Notes: generated by a model from the letters alone, not told the origin. Counted from the stretch's first letter, positions 17,671-27,246 are shown. The stretch is DNA of 64,000 bases from Suilimivivens sp963618065 (GCA_963618065.1 CAVERH010000003.1:1-64000), one strand, 5' to 3'. A program made the numbers and translations.

Positions 17671-19188
17671 TTATTCTGCAGGCTGCTCCGCGGCAGGCGC
17701 TGCTTCCTCTGCTGCCGGCTGGGCAGGCTGTTCTGCCACAGCCGCACCGGCGGCCAAAGCGGCGGCAACATTTCTTACATGGTCAATATTATTGGTGGCA
17801 ATGGCTGCCATAATTTCATTGTAGGCATTCGGATCAGAGGTAGCAACTCCGACCGTAGCCGATCTCGGTGACATCTTATATACGCTGGAGTTCACCATTT
17901 CACGGCTGACCTCCACGCCATTCTCTGTTACCACTTTCCAGAGATTTGCCTTATATCCGATGTGTGCGGACTGCACCGAAACAGAACCGATCGGTGCTCC
18001 CTCATTGACATAGATCACCTCGGTATCCGGAGTCGTTTTACTGGTCACTTCACTCTCATAACGGACAGCATGTCCCGGCTCTCTCATTTCTTCCCCATAG
18101 ATCGTGAATACAAGCTGCTTGTCTTCTGTCGTATAACCTTCAATATAAATAGGTGCATCGGTATTATTCACAAACCGGAAATCCTTACCGGCAGATTCGG
18201 AAATAGCTGCATCTGCAGAAGGATCCACATAAGTCACAATCATGGAATGGTTGTGACGCTCCGTCACATCCAGTTCCGATAATAAAACCGCATTATATAA
18301 TGTCGTCGAAACCTGACAGATTCCGCCTCCCAGACTGTCTACCACCTGTCCGTTCAGATAGGAGCCTGCAAGGAAGTAACCGTTCGCCTCTGAAAAAGGA
18401 GAGACGGCATCATAGGTCGAAAATTCATCTCCCGGATAGAGGGTCGTTCCATTAATTAATGCGCAGCCGTTCCGTACATTCGCACTTCTTCCGGATCCGG
18501 AGGTCTTAAAGCTGGTTGAGAACGTACCAAGTACATCCTTCACCCTGGAAAGCTCTTCCGTGGTTCCCCTTGATTCTGCTACGGTAACGATTAATTCAAT
18601 TCTTCCATTCTCCTTGTCCCATCCATTACACAGATAATCCTCTACAAGCTGCAGGGATGCTTCCTCATCCACCTTTTCTCCGTTTTGTCCAGGATTTACA
18701 ATGAATGCATCATTTTCACGGGTAAGGGTTGCATCGGTGGCCTCGTGGTTATAGACCGAGCACTGATCTGCAAGCACCAGACGTAATAGTTCCTCATCAC
18801 AGGAAAATTCTAACGGAAGAACGCGGTTTTCATGCTGTAAATCCTTGGACGCTTTGTAACGCTGTACAATGTTTCCATGCTGTCCGATGGAAGCTGCTTC
18901 ATCCATCACTTCAGGATTACTCCAATAAAATCCGACATCTGCCGGTGTAATCTGTACTTCATTGCCGCCTACTGCTACAAGCGTGATCTGTTTTTCGGAC
19001 CATTCGGCAATTTTCTGTTCCATCATGTCCTTTGCTTCTTCGGCGGTCATTCCCCCTAAGGAAATGTCATCCGCATAAACACCTGTCAGAATGGTATCAC
19101 CCTCCGCAGCATGTACCGGCTGTGTCATCATGGTCAGGCAAAGGAACGAGACCATCAGCCCTGAACACATCGTCTTAAACTTTTTCAT
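17671..19188 (-). CDS. VanW family cell-envelope protein
   Basis: The 505-residue secreted protein has an N-terminal signal/anchor (residues 5-27 ending VHAAEG) and a peptidoglycan-binding-4-type region (about 35-200). The VanW core follows at about 205-345, with LGTFSTSF, GDEFSTYDAVSPF and GGGICQVSTTLYNAVL. A beta domain (G5-like) precedes a low-complexity Ala/Pro/Glu tail from about residue 460. The family is widespread in Clostridia; the name comes from vancomycin clusters but its biochemical role is unproven. GAGGGG precedes the ATG. A 35-residue membrane peptide gene lies 15 bases upstream. Confidence 0.88.
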   Translation of the reverse strand: MKKFKTMCSGLMVSFLCLTMMTQPVHAAEGDTILTGVYADDISLGGMTAEEAKDMMEQKIAEWSEKQITLVAVGGNEVQITPADVGFYWSNPEVMDEAASIGQHGNIVQRYKASKDLQHENRVLPLEFSCDEELLRLVLADQCSVYNHEATDATLTRENDAFIVNPGQNGEKVDEEASLQLVEDYLCNGWDKENGRIELIVTVAESRGTTEELSRVKDVLGTFSTSFKTSGSGRSANVRNGCALINGTTLYPGDEFSTYDAVSPFSEANGYFLAGSYLNGQVVDSLGGGICQVSTTLYNAVLLSELDVTERHNHSMIVTYVDPSADAAISESAGKDFRFVNNTDAPIYIEGYTTEDKQLVFTIYGEEMREPGHAVRYESEVTSKTTPDTEVIYVNEGAPIGSVSVQSAHIGYKANLWKVVTENGVEVSREMVNSSVYKMSPRSATVGVATSDPNAYNEIMAAIATNNIDHVRNVAAALAAGAAVAEQPAQPAAEEAAPAAEQPAE

Positions 19189-19203
19189 TTTCCCCTCATT
19201 GCT

Positions 19204-19311
19204 TTATGGCATCAAATATGCTAAAGTTGGAATAATCATAGCAAGTACCAATAATAAAATAATCACGGATGATACGATTCTTTTACTTTTTTTATTATTG
19301 AAATTAAACAT
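19204..19311 (-). CDS. Small 35-residue single-pass membrane protein
   Basis: The reading frame starts at an ATG with GAGGTG five bases upstream and encodes a Lys/Asn/Arg-rich head (FNNKKSKRIV) followed by one hydrophobic helix (about residues 13-33). The size and charge layout recall small Prli42/DUF4044-like membrane peptides of Firmicutes, but I cannot assign it to a family. It ends 15 bases before the VanW gene on the same strand, so they are probably co-transcribed. It is shorter than usual gene-calling limits. Confidence 0.65.
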   Translation of the reverse strand: MFNFNNKKSKRIVSSVIILLLVLAMIIPTLAYLMP

Positions 19312-19342
19312 TTTTTCACCTCTTCATTTGAAAGGATTATAT

Positions 19343-19963
19343 ATGAGATTCTATTTTTTTGCAAGTTTTATTGTGTTCTGTATCTGGCTCGGATACGAAA
19401 TCCACAAGCACCGGAATATGGAAGCGAAGAATTACGAAGCCTTCTGGGAGCGCGAGCATGCTGCGAACAGTACCCGGCGTAAATCCCTTGATGGTCTTAA
19501 TTATATCACCATCCCGGTCGAAACCTTTCCTTTTGGTCTGCTGCCGGGAAATGAGCAGGTCACCGAATATGAGCAGACGATCCGTGATCTTGCACAGGAG
19601 CCGGTTGTCAATCTGACCGGATTTTCCAACACCGATCTGAAGCTCGAATATGGCGCTCCGAATATTGATCTGCTGTCGCTCTATGACCAGCGGTATACCA
19701 CACTTGTATGTACCCTGCAAAGCTGGGCCGGGCTTCTGTATAAGGAAGGACTTCCAGAAGCATCCCGGGTTCTGCTTGAATTTGCAGTAAGTACGCACAC
19801 GGATGTTTATGCCTCCTATGAGCTTTTGGTCCGTATTTATGAGGAAAGCTCGGAAAGTGATAAAATTGCTGCTCTCCTTCCACTTGCACAGGAGATCCGT
19901 TCTTTGAGTAAGAATCGGATTCTTACGCTGCTCGAGGCACATACATCAAAATCTGTTGTCTGA
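19343..19963 (+). CDS. Membrane-anchored hypothetical protein with TPR-like end
   Basis: I do not recognise a named family. The 206-residue product has one N-terminal helix (residues 2-18), a polar region with a proline-rich segment (ITIPVETFPFGLLPG), and a C-terminal half of paired helices (WAGLLYKEGLPEASRVLLEFAVS, then YASYELLVRIYEESSESDKIA). That half looks like one or two tetratricopeptide-type repeats. GAAAGGA precedes the ATG at 19343. It is one of the few plus-strand genes, divergent from the 35-residue peptide gene and convergent with the exonuclease gene. Confidence 0.65.
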   Translation: MRFYFFASFIVFCIWLGYEIHKHRNMEAKNYEAFWEREHAANSTRRKSLDGLNYITIPVETFPFGLLPGNEQVTEYEQTIRDLAQEPVVNLTGFSNTDLKLEYGAPNIDLLSLYDQRYTTLVCTLQSWAGLLYKEGLPEASRVLLEFAVSTHTDVYASYELLVRIYEESSESDKIAALLPLAQEIRSLSKNRILTLLEAHTSKSVV

Positions 19964-19998
19964 TCCCGTTTCCGCACCTGTGCTCATAGTTCTCCGGC

Positions 19999-20724
19999 TT
20001 ACCGTCCATATGTGAAATAAATCCGGTCTATGATACGGCTTGCCTCATTCCGGGTCAGCTTTTCCACATCGTAGTCCGGTATTATTTTATGCTGCTCAAG
20101 CAAAGAATATAACTTTTGCTTTTGCTGTGACCGGATCGGAGACTCTCTTTTGGTCTTATAAACAAGTGGAAACGGAGCAAAGATCTTCTCTCGTTCTTCC
20201 AATGTCTGATTTTTACCCAGTTTCTTCACAAATATTGAATATAGCTGTGACGTGCTTTCTGCATCTCCCAATGCCCGGTGCGCATGATGCTCGATTCCAT
20301 AGTGCAGGCACAGATCCGTTAATCTCCTGCTTGGAAGCTCCGGCAGATAGATCCGGGAAAGCCGCAATGTATCCATCCCTAAGTGAGACTGCTCCGGCTT
20401 CCACAGATTCTGGTTCACAGCTGCCTTTTTGAGAAAGGAATAGTCAAACATCACACTATGCCCCAGAATCACATCATCCTCCAGAAAATCAAGGAGCCGG
20501 GGAATCACTTCCTCACTATCCTCCGCTTCCCGTAACTCTTCCTGCGTAATGCCGGTAAGCCTGGTAATCTTTTCCGGAAGTGCGATGCCCGGACGGATCA
20601 GCTGTTGGAAACGGTCGATGATTTTGCCATTCCGTACCTTCACAGCACCTGCTTCAATGATTTTATCATATTTCGGATTTAAGCCCGTGGTTTCTAAATC
20701 CAGGGCCGTATAATTCTCGATCAC
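19999..20724 (-). CDS. DnaQ-like 3'-5' exonuclease (PolC-type epsilon domain)
   Basis: This 241-residue DEDDh-family nuclease has Exo I ALDLETTGL (catalytic Asp and Glu near residues 8-10), Exo II around HSVMFDYSFLK and Exo III HHAHRALGDAEST with the histidine and aspartate. The first 170 residues are the nuclease. A basic C-terminal extension (TKRESPIRSQQKQKLYSLL) may bind DNA. It could be a proofreading or repair exonuclease; without a polymerase domain its partner is unknown. Confidence 0.88.
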   Translation of the reverse strand: MIENYTALDLETTGLNPKYDKIIEAGAVKVRNGKIIDRFQQLIRPGIALPEKITRLTGITQEELREAEDSEEVIPRLLDFLEDDVILGHSVMFDYSFLKKAAVNQNLWKPEQSHLGMDTLRLSRIYLPELPSRRLTDLCLHYGIEHHAHRALGDAESTSQLYSIFVKKLGKNQTLEEREKIFAPFPLVYKTKRESPIRSQQKQKLYSLLEQHKIIPDYDVEKLTRNEASRIIDRIYFTYGR

Positions 20725-20743
20725 TTCATTTCATAAGCCTTTT

Positions 20744-20770
20744 GCAACTGTTCCATTCCTTCACAGTTGC
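20744..20770. repeat. Small hairpin repeat (GCAACTGT/ACAGTTGC)
   Basis: An 8-bp perfect stem (20744-20751 with 20763-20770) with an 11-base loop. It is the same design as the hairpins at 2876-2935, between nth and the exonuclease gene. Confidence 0.55.
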
Positions 20771-20795
20771 ATCCTTTCACTAGATGCTCTGCTTT

Positions 20796-21464
20796 TTATT
20801 GCAGTGGTTTAACTTTTCGCTGCTTCTTCATACGTGCCTCATAATCTGCACACACATCGCACAAAAAGCACTCTTCGCATTTCGGTGTCGGTGCCTTACA
20901 GATCTCACGCCCGAAAGTAATCAGATGAATATTACAGAGAATCCAGTGATCCTTTGGCAGCTTCTTCATCAGGTCAAATTCCACCTTCTCAGGTTCTGTC
21001 TCTTTCGTAATGCCAAGCTTCTTCACAATCCGCTTCACATGGGTATCCACAACAATGCTGGGATCATGGTAAATGTTCCCGCGGATGACATTGGCGGTCT
21101 TACGCCCAACACCGGCAAGGGACGTCAGATCCTCTAAGGAACGGGGCACCTGACCGTCATATTTATCACGGAGCATCTGACAGCAGGCAATGATATTCTT
21201 CGCCTTATTATGGTAAAAGCCTGTCGAATGAATGTCCTGTTCCAGTTCCTTCAGATCTGCATCTGCAAACGCATTGACATCCGGATATTTCACAAACAGA
21301 TCCTTCGTTACGATATTGACTCTGGCGTCGGTACACTGTGCACTCAGCATCGTCGCAATCAATAACTGCCACGCACTGTCATGGTCGAGGGAACAGCGAT
21401 AATCCGTTCCATAGTGTTCATCCAGACGCTCCAATATGATTTTTACTCTTTCTGCAATGGTCAT
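20796..21464 (-). CDS. nth: Endonuclease III (DNA glycosylase/AP lyase)
   Basis: Removes oxidised pyrimidines in base excision repair. The helix-hairpin-helix LAGVGRKTANVI contains the catalytic lysine, VVDTHVKR the catalytic aspartate, and the C-terminus carries the 4Fe-4S pattern C-x6-C-x2-C-x5-C. From the ATG at 21464 the protein is 222 residues, normal for the family. That ATG overlaps the stop of the upstream gene in an ATGA arrangement, so the pair is translationally coupled. Confidence 0.96.
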   Translation of the reverse strand: MTIAERVKIILERLDEHYGTDYRCSLDHDSAWQLLIATMLSAQCTDARVNIVTKDLFVKYPDVNAFADADLKELEQDIHSTGFYHNKAKNIIACCQMLRDKYDGQVPRSLEDLTSLAGVGRKTANVIRGNIYHDPSIVVDTHVKRIVKKLGITKETEPEKVEFDLMKKLPKDHWILCNIHLITFGREICKAPTPKCEECFLCDVCADYEARMKKQRKVKPLQ

Positions 21465-22078
21465 ATTCTTCCCTCTATATCCTGATAGCTTCCGCAGTAC
21501 GGACACCGTCCGGTATATCCGGCTGCTGCCTCATAGCTGGCTCCACAGCTTCTGCAGGAAACGGCAACCATTTTAATCCGGGACGGATCAACCGGCTTAT
21601 CATCCATCAGTTCTGCTTCCCCGGGGAGTATTTCATTCCGGACCGATTTCGGATCAAAGCTATACTTTCCACGATATTCATAAATATCCATGGTCATTCC
21701 AATGGGATATTCTCCGGAGCCCTTTGCCATTCCGGCAGGTAAGACTGCTTCCCGCTCGATTCCTTTTTTGTCAAAATAGTGTACCTTCACATTGATCGGA
21801 AATCTTCCATTCACACGATAAGATGTGTTCTCAACATAACCATAAATCTTGGCTTTATATTGATCTCCATGCTTTCTAATACTGTTTTTCTTAAATTTCG
21901 GAATCAGCGCGCCAATAATAAAGCCAATCCCCAGTATGACAAACAGCATGGGAATGGCAAGAAATCCGAAGCCCCCCGGAGCCCACGAAAAAGCAAACAA
22001 AAATACGATGGAGATGGTTCCGCCAATCAGCACATAGAACGATCCCATAATTACAATGATTTTCTGTGCAACATTCAT
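21461..22078 (-). CDS. DUF3592-like membrane protein with C-terminal zinc ribbon
   Basis: The 205-residue protein has two membrane helices (about residues 8-30 and 36-58). A beta-rich domain follows (YKAKIYGYVENTSYRVNGRFPI), resembling DUF3592 domains. It ends in a two-CxxC zinc ribbon (CRSCGASYEA, CPYCGSYQ). Function is unknown. It is coupled to nth by a four-base overlap, which may be only an operon convenience. Confidence 0.65.
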   Translation of the reverse strand: MNVAQKIIVIMGSFYVLIGGTISIVFLFAFSWAPGGFGFLAIPMLFVILGIGFIIGALIPKFKKNSIRKHGDQYKAKIYGYVENTSYRVNGRFPINVKVHYFDKKGIEREAVLPAGMAKGSGEYPIGMTMDIYEYRGKYSFDPKSVRNEILPGEAELMDDKPVDPSRIKMVAVSCRSCGASYEAAAGYTGRCPYCGSYQDIEGRI

Positions 22079-22201
22079 AACGCTTCTCTCCTGTTTCGGA
22101 TACTATCTTAACAATTATAACAGAAAACTCCCTGCCGTGTGCACATTTCTTCCGAAATTTCTACACGATAAGGAGTCTTATTCTTTCAACACTCTCTATT
22201 C

Positions 22202-23356
22202 TTATTTCCAGAACTTCTTTTTCTTAGGTTCCTGTTTCTCACCATCGATATTCTTCGCTGCATTTAAGCTGTCTCCGGTCAATGCATCGAACTGCTTTAA
22301 CAGTTCCTTCGCCTCTCCGGAAAGCTTCTCCGGTGTCTCAACAACCAGTGTTACATAGTGATCACCACGAACCTCTTTATTCCGAAGAGAAGGTACACCC
22401 TTGCCCTTTAAGCGGACCTTGGTGTCGGTCTGTGTTCCGGGCTTTACTTCATAAATAACCTTGCCGTCTACGGTATCCACCACGACATCTCCGCCCAATG
22501 CTGCGACTGCAAAGGAAATCGGTACGGTAGAAAAAATGTTGTAATCCTGTCTCTGGAAAATCGGATGGCGTGCCACAATTACTTCCACAAGCAGATCACC
22601 TCTCGGTCCTCCGTTTGTTCCCGGCTCTCCTTTATCACGAATCCGGACGCTCTGTCCGTTATCAATTCCGGCAGGAATCGACACCTGAATCTTCTTACGG
22701 TTTGCAATATAACCGGTGCCGTGACAGTCTGCACATTTCTCTTTGATTACTTTGCCTGTTCCGTTACATTCCGGACAGCTCTGTACATTACGTACGGTTC
22801 CGAAGAAGGACTGCTGGGTAAATACCACCTGACCCTTACCTCCACATTTCGTACAGGTCTCCGGACTTGTTCCGGGCTTAGCACCGGTGCCGTGACAGGT
22901 TGCACATTCATCCTTCAACGTAAGCTCAATTTCTTTGCTCACACCAAAAACGGCTTCTTCAAATGTAATTCTGACGCTGGTACGGATATTGGCGCCCTTC
23001 ATTGGTCCGTTATTCGCTCCACGGCGTCTTCCGCCTCCAAAGAAGTCTCCAAAAATATCTCCGAAGATATCTCCAAAATCTGCACTGTTAAAATCAAAGC
23101 CACCAAAGCCACCAGCTCCGCCGCCTTCAAATGCTGCATGACCAAACTGGTCATACTGACGTCTCTTCTCCGGATCACTTAACACGGCATACGCTTCGGA
23201 AGCTTCCTTAAATTTCTTTTCTGCTTCTGTATCACCGGGATTCATATCCGGATGATATTTCTTCGCCAGTACACGATATGCCTTTTTGATTTCCGCATCA
23301 TCAGCCGTTTTGCTGATTCCGAGCACTTCATAATAATCTCTCTTCTGCTCTGCCAT
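22202..23356 (-). CDS. dnaJ: Chaperone DnaJ
   Basis: Hsp40 co-chaperone of DnaK, 384 residues. The J domain (1-70) has HPD in KKYHPDMNPG, then comes a Gly/Phe-rich stretch (about 75-118, FGGFDFNSADFGDIFGD). Four CxxCxGxG zinc repeats (about 150-215) and the C-terminal substrate domains follow. It is last in the hrcA-grpE-dnaK-dnaJ operon, separated from dnaK by a strong hairpin. Confidence 0.97.
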   Translation of the reverse strand: MAEQKRDYYEVLGISKTADDAEIKKAYRVLAKKYHPDMNPGDTEAEKKFKEASEAYAVLSDPEKRRQYDQFGHAAFEGGGAGGFGGFDFNSADFGDIFGDIFGDFFGGGRRRGANNGPMKGANIRTSVRITFEEAVFGVSKEIELTLKDECATCHGTGAKPGTSPETCTKCGGKGQVVFTQQSFFGTVRNVQSCPECNGTGKVIKEKCADCHGTGYIANRKKIQVSIPAGIDNGQSVRIRDKGEPGTNGGPRGDLLVEVIVARHPIFQRQDYNIFSTVPISFAVAALGGDVVVDTVDGKVIYEVKPGTQTDTKVRLKGKGVPSLRNKEVRGDHYVTLVVETPEKLSGEAKELLKQFDALTGDSLNAAKNIDGEKQEPKKKKFWK

Positions 23357-23387
23357 GATTTTATTGCCTTTCCATTAAACCAGATTA

Positions 23388-23434
23388 AGATGCTACTGCA
23401 CGGACTGCTTCCGCAGTCCATGCAAGTAACATCT
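23388..23434 (-). promoter_or_regulatory. Long intercistronic hairpin between dnaK and dnaJ
   Basis: A 47-base imperfect palindrome. In the minus-strand RNA a 7-bp stem (GGACTGC/GCAGTCC) is closed by a GGAA tetraloop of the GNRA class, and the stem extends outward in four further blocks with single mismatches. No T-tract follows, so it looks like an mRNA-processing or stability element that sets the dnaK:dnaJ ratio rather than a terminator. Confidence 0.6.
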
Positions 23435-23485
23435 TTTTGTATTTCTTTATGCTTGTGGCTTCAATGAAGTCACACTTTCTTTAGT

Positions 23486-25369
23486 TTAAACCTCACGGTA
23501 GTCGCCGTCAACTACATCATCTGCAGGACCGCTCTGGGCACCCATATCAGGACCTGCCTGACCGCCCATACCACTCATGTCAGGGCCTGCTGCGCCCTGT
23601 GCCTGCTGCATGTTCTCATACATCTTTGTGAACAGAGCCTGTGCACTGTTAGTCAGCTTCTCCTTGGCAGCCTTTAATTCATCAATGTCACTGTCGGACA
23701 TTTCCTGATCCTTGGTTCTGTCAAGAACAGCCTTAACGGCTGCGATGTCAGCTTCTACCTCAGACTTCTGGGAAGCATCAATCTTATCGCCAACTTCATT
23801 TAAAGCCTTTTCAGTCTGGAATACGAAGGAGTCTGCATCATTTCTGGTGTCGATGGCTTCCTTTCTCTTCTTATCCTGCGCTTCATATTCAGCAGCTTCC
23901 TTTACGGCCTTATCGATTTCATCATCAGACATGTTAGAACCTGCTGTAATGGTGATGTGCTGTTCCTTACCGGTTCCAAGATCCTTAGCAGAAACATTAA
24001 CAATACCGTTTGCATCGATATCGAAGGTAACCTCGATCTGCGGAACACCTCTCATTGCCGGAGGGATACCATCCAGACGGAACTGTCCAAGGGACTTGTT
24101 GTCTCTTGCGAACTGTCTCTCACCCTGTACAACGTTGATATCAACTGCTGTCTGGTTATCTGCTGCTGTTGAGAAGATCTGGCTCTTCTTGGTAGGAATG
24201 GTTGTATTTCTCTCGATCAGTCTGGTTGCAATACCACCCATGGTCTCAATGGACAGGGAAAGTGGAGTAACATCCAGCAGAAGGATTTCACCTGCACCTG
24301 CGTCACCTGCTAATTTACCACCCTGAATAGAAGCACCAAGTGCTACACATTCATCCGGGTTCAGGCTCTTGCTGGGTTCCTTGCCTGTTAACTGTTTTAC
24401 CTTATCCTGTACAGCAGGAATACGTGTAGAACCACCAACCAGTAATACCTGACCTAAGTCTGCATTGGTCAGACCGGCATCCTTCATCGCATTCTGAACA
24501 GGTACTGTGGTTCTCTCAACCAGGTCACTTGTCAGTTCATCGAATTTTGCTCTGGTAAGCGTCATATCAAAATGCTTCGGTCCTTCTGCAGTAGCAGTGA
24601 TGAACGGAAGGTTGATATTGGTTGTGGTTGCAGAGGAAAGCTCCTTCTTGGCCTTTTCCGCTGCTTCCTTTAATCTCTGAAGTGCCATCTTATCGTTGGA
24701 TAAGTCAACACCCTCTGTTTTCTTAAATTCATCGATCATATACTGGGTCAGCTTATTATCAAAGTCATCACCGCCAAGGTGTGTATCACCGTTTGTAGCC
24801 AATACTTCGATAACCCCGTCGCCAATTTCAATGATGGAAACATCGAAGGTACCACCACCTAAGTCGTATACCATGATCTTCTGTTCTTTTTCGTTATCAA
24901 GACCATAAGCAAGCGCTGCTGCGGTAGGCTCGTTGATAATACGCTTTACATCAAGGCCTGCAATCTTACCAGCGTCCTTGGTTGCCTGACGCTGTGCGTC
25001 ATTGAAGTATGCAGGAACAGTAATAACTGCTTCTGTAACCTTCTCGCCTAAGTAGCTTTCTGCATCGGCTTTCAGCTTCTGAAGAATCATTGCTGAAATC
25101 TGCTGGGGAGAATACTTCTTGCCATCGATGGTACGTCCACGATCTGTACCCATATCTCTCTTAATGGAAGAAATGGTCTTTTCTGCATTGGTCACTGCCT
25201 GACGCTTTGCAGGCTCACCAACTAATCTTTCTCCTGTTTTTGTAAACGCAACTACGGAAGGAGTTGTTCTTGCGCCTTCTGCATTTGCGATGACGGTGGG
25301 CTTACCACCTTCCATAACAGCTACACAGCTGTTTGTTGTACCTAAGTCAATACCAATAATTTTACTCAT
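23486..25369 (-). CDS. dnaK: Chaperone DnaK (Hsp70)
   Basis: The 627-residue ATP-dependent chaperone starts MSKIIGIDLGTTNSCVAV, with AGGAGG upstream of the ATG at 25369; an in-frame ATG 13 codons earlier is unlikely. The nucleotide-binding domain signatures IYDLGGGTFDVS-type (VYDLGGGTFDVS) and LLVGGSTRIPAVQ are present. The substrate-binding domain (DVTPLSLSIET) and helical lid follow, ending in a Gly/Met/Pro-rich tail and DVVDGDYREV. Central to heat-shock folding with GrpE and DnaJ from the same operon. Confidence 0.98.
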   Translation of the reverse strand: MSKIIGIDLGTTNSCVAVMEGGKPTVIANAEGARTTPSVVAFTKTGERLVGEPAKRQAVTNAEKTISSIKRDMGTDRGRTIDGKKYSPQQISAMILQKLKADAESYLGEKVTEAVITVPAYFNDAQRQATKDAGKIAGLDVKRIINEPTAAALAYGLDNEKEQKIMVYDLGGGTFDVSIIEIGDGVIEVLATNGDTHLGGDDFDNKLTQYMIDEFKKTEGVDLSNDKMALQRLKEAAEKAKKELSSATTTNINLPFITATAEGPKHFDMTLTRAKFDELTSDLVERTTVPVQNAMKDAGLTNADLGQVLLVGGSTRIPAVQDKVKQLTGKEPSKSLNPDECVALGASIQGGKLAGDAGAGEILLLDVTPLSLSIETMGGIATRLIERNTTIPTKKSQIFSTAADNQTAVDINVVQGERQFARDNKSLGQFRLDGIPPAMRGVPQIEVTFDIDANGIVNVSAKDLGTGKEQHITITAGSNMSDDEIDKAVKEAAEYEAQDKKRKEAIDTRNDADSFVFQTEKALNEVGDKIDASQKSEVEADIAAVKAVLDRTKDQEMSDSDIDELKAAKEKLTNSAQALFTKMYENMQQAQGAAGPDMSGMGGQAGPDMGAQSGPADDVVDGDYREV

Positions 25370-25440
25370 AACTATGTCCCTCCTATGATTATTATCACAT
25401 TCATTCATGTTTCCATGCAGCTCTGAATTACTTCAGATGC

Positions 25441-26106
25441 TTATGATACTACTGCTACCATACTGTGTCTTACTACGCTGTTTCTGTAGGTATATCCTCT
25501 CTGGAGCTCCTGTGCAATCACACCGGATTCATACTCATCGCTCTCCACCTGCATGACTGCATTGTGAAGGTTCGGATCAAACTCTTCGCCTACAGCGGGG
25601 ATCGGTTTGACTTCCATCTTTTCCAATTCTCCGATCAGCTGTTTATATATCATTTCCATTCCTTCTGCAAAAGGGGTTCCCTTTTCTTCTTCAGGAACAG
25701 AAGCAAGACCTCTTTCAAAATTGTCCACAACCGGAAGGATCTTCTCGATCACACTTCTGGCTCCGGTCTCAAACATGGCGTTCTTTTCTTTATCCGTTCT
25801 CTTACGGAAGTTGTCGAATTCCGCCATCTGACGTTTTACCTTGTCTTCCAGTTCATTAATCTTTTCATTCAGGACATCCTGTTTCTTGTCTGTCTTGAAC
25901 CTGCTCTTCTTTGCTTTCTTTGCAGCCTTGTCATCCTCTTCGGGTTCTTCCTCCGAAGCAGCCTCCTCTTCTTCACCGGCGATCGGATCCTCGCCATCCT
26001 GTGTTTCTACGGTATCGGCATCCGGCTGTATTTCATTCTGTTCCATCTCTTCCTGCAGCTCTTCTGCAGCCTTTGTATCAAACTCCTCTTTAATATCTAC
26101 TGCCAT
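25441..26106 (-). CDS. grpE: Nucleotide exchange factor GrpE
   Basis: The 221-residue partner of DnaK. An acidic N-terminal 75 residues (EEEEAASEEEPEEDDKAAKK) lead into the long paired helix (VLNEKINELEDKVKRQMAEFDNFRKR). The C-terminal beta domain with LQRGYTYRNSVVRHSMVAV is the family signature. I use the ATG at 26106, nine bases after AAAGGG; an ATG three codons upstream abuts that site. Confidence 0.96.
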   Translation of the reverse strand: MAVDIKEEFDTKAAEELQEEMEQNEIQPDADTVETQDGEDPIAGEEEEAASEEEPEEDDKAAKKAKKSRFKTDKKQDVLNEKINELEDKVKRQMAEFDNFRKRTDKEKNAMFETGARSVIEKILPVVDNFERGLASVPEEEKGTPFAEGMEMIYKQLIGELEKMEVKPIPAVGEEFDPNLHNAVMQVESDEYESGVIAQELQRGYTYRNSVVRHSMVAVVS

Positions 26107-26157
26107 ATGTCTCATCCCTTTCTTTGATGTCCCATAGCTTCCTGTGAAACTCTCCTG

Positions 26158-27189
26158 CTATTCTTTCTTCTTATATAAATCATCCAGCTGGTGGGTAATG
26201 GTTTTCAAGGTTCCGATTACCTTGTCGTAATCCATCCGCTTCGGTCCGATAATACCGATCGTTCCTCTCATTCCTTCGCCAAGCTCATAGGTTGCAGTAA
26301 CAACACTGCAGTCCTTCATCGACTGGATCGGTGTTTCTTCGCCGATATAAACCTGGATTCCTGTATTATTATCATCCGAAAGATTTTCCTGTACCAGCTC
26401 GGTTAACAGCTGCTTCTCTTCGAAGGTATTGATAATGCTGCTTGCCTTCTGCTGATCAGCCAGTTCCGGATACTTGAAAATATTATTGGCTCCGCTGGTA
26501 TAAACCTCTAAGTCTTCCTCTGCGTGAATGGATTCTGCAATCGCATCAATCACATCTGCCACAATCTCACTGTGGATGCCTGCCTGCTGCTTCAGGGAAG
26601 AAATCATGCCAAGATTAATCTCTTCAAGGGCTAACCCATTCAAGTGGGTATTCAGTAAAATGTTCAGCTTAAGAAGTGTCTCATCATCTAATTCTTCCGC
26701 AGTGTGGATGATGTTATTCTTAATCACGTTGCCTTCGACAACGACTACGGCAAGAAGCTGATTCACATCCACTCTCGACAACTGGATAAATTTCAGCTTG
26801 TTCGTATGAATGGTCGGCGTTGTGATCATGGATGCATAATTGGTATTCACAGCTAAAAGCTTCGCTACCTGTTTCAGAAGCTGATCCATCTTGTCTTCCT
26901 TCTGAACCATAACTTCCTTCATTTCTTCGATCTCACGATCCTTCTGCTCCATCATCGTATCTACATATAAACGATATCCCTTATCGGAAGGAATACGTCC
27001 TGCGGAGGTATGAGGCTGTAAAATATATCCCATCTCCTCAAGATCTGACATTTCATTACGAATGGTTGCTGAGCTTAAGTTCAAGTCTGTGTACTTGGAA
27101 ATCGTACGGCTTCCTACAGGCTCTCCCGTTTCTAAGTAGTTCCGGATAATGGCTTGTAAGATTTTGACTTTTCTTTCACTTAGTTCCAT
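26158..27189 (-). CDS. hrcA: Heat-inducible transcription repressor HrcA
   Basis: The 343-residue repressor binds CIRCE and holds down the heat-shock operon, with activity maintained by the GroE chaperonin. The winged helix lies in the first 70 residues (SKYTDLNLSSATIRNEMSDLEEMGYILQPHTSAG is the family block, about 38-70). The C-terminal GAF-like dimer region ends with GPKRMDYDKVIG. A perfect CIRCE element precedes it. The ATG at 27189 has AAAGGA at good distance. Confidence 0.97.
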   Translation of the reverse strand: MELSERKVKILQAIIRNYLETGEPVGSRTISKYTDLNLSSATIRNEMSDLEEMGYILQPHTSAGRIPSDKGYRLYVDTMMEQKDREIEEMKEVMVQKEDKMDQLLKQVAKLLAVNTNYASMITTPTIHTNKLKFIQLSRVDVNQLLAVVVVEGNVIKNNIIHTAEELDDETLLKLNILLNTHLNGLALEEINLGMISSLKQQAGIHSEIVADVIDAIAESIHAEEDLEVYTSGANNIFKYPELADQQKASSIINTFEEKQLLTELVQENLSDDNNTGIQVYIGEETPIQSMKDCSVVTATYELGEGMRGTIGIIGPKRMDYDKVIGTLKTITHQLDDLYKKKE

Positions 27190-27246
27190 GCAGACCATCC
27201 TTTCTCAAATGCAGGACTCTTACTTGCTGCATTTGTTTTTGTATTG

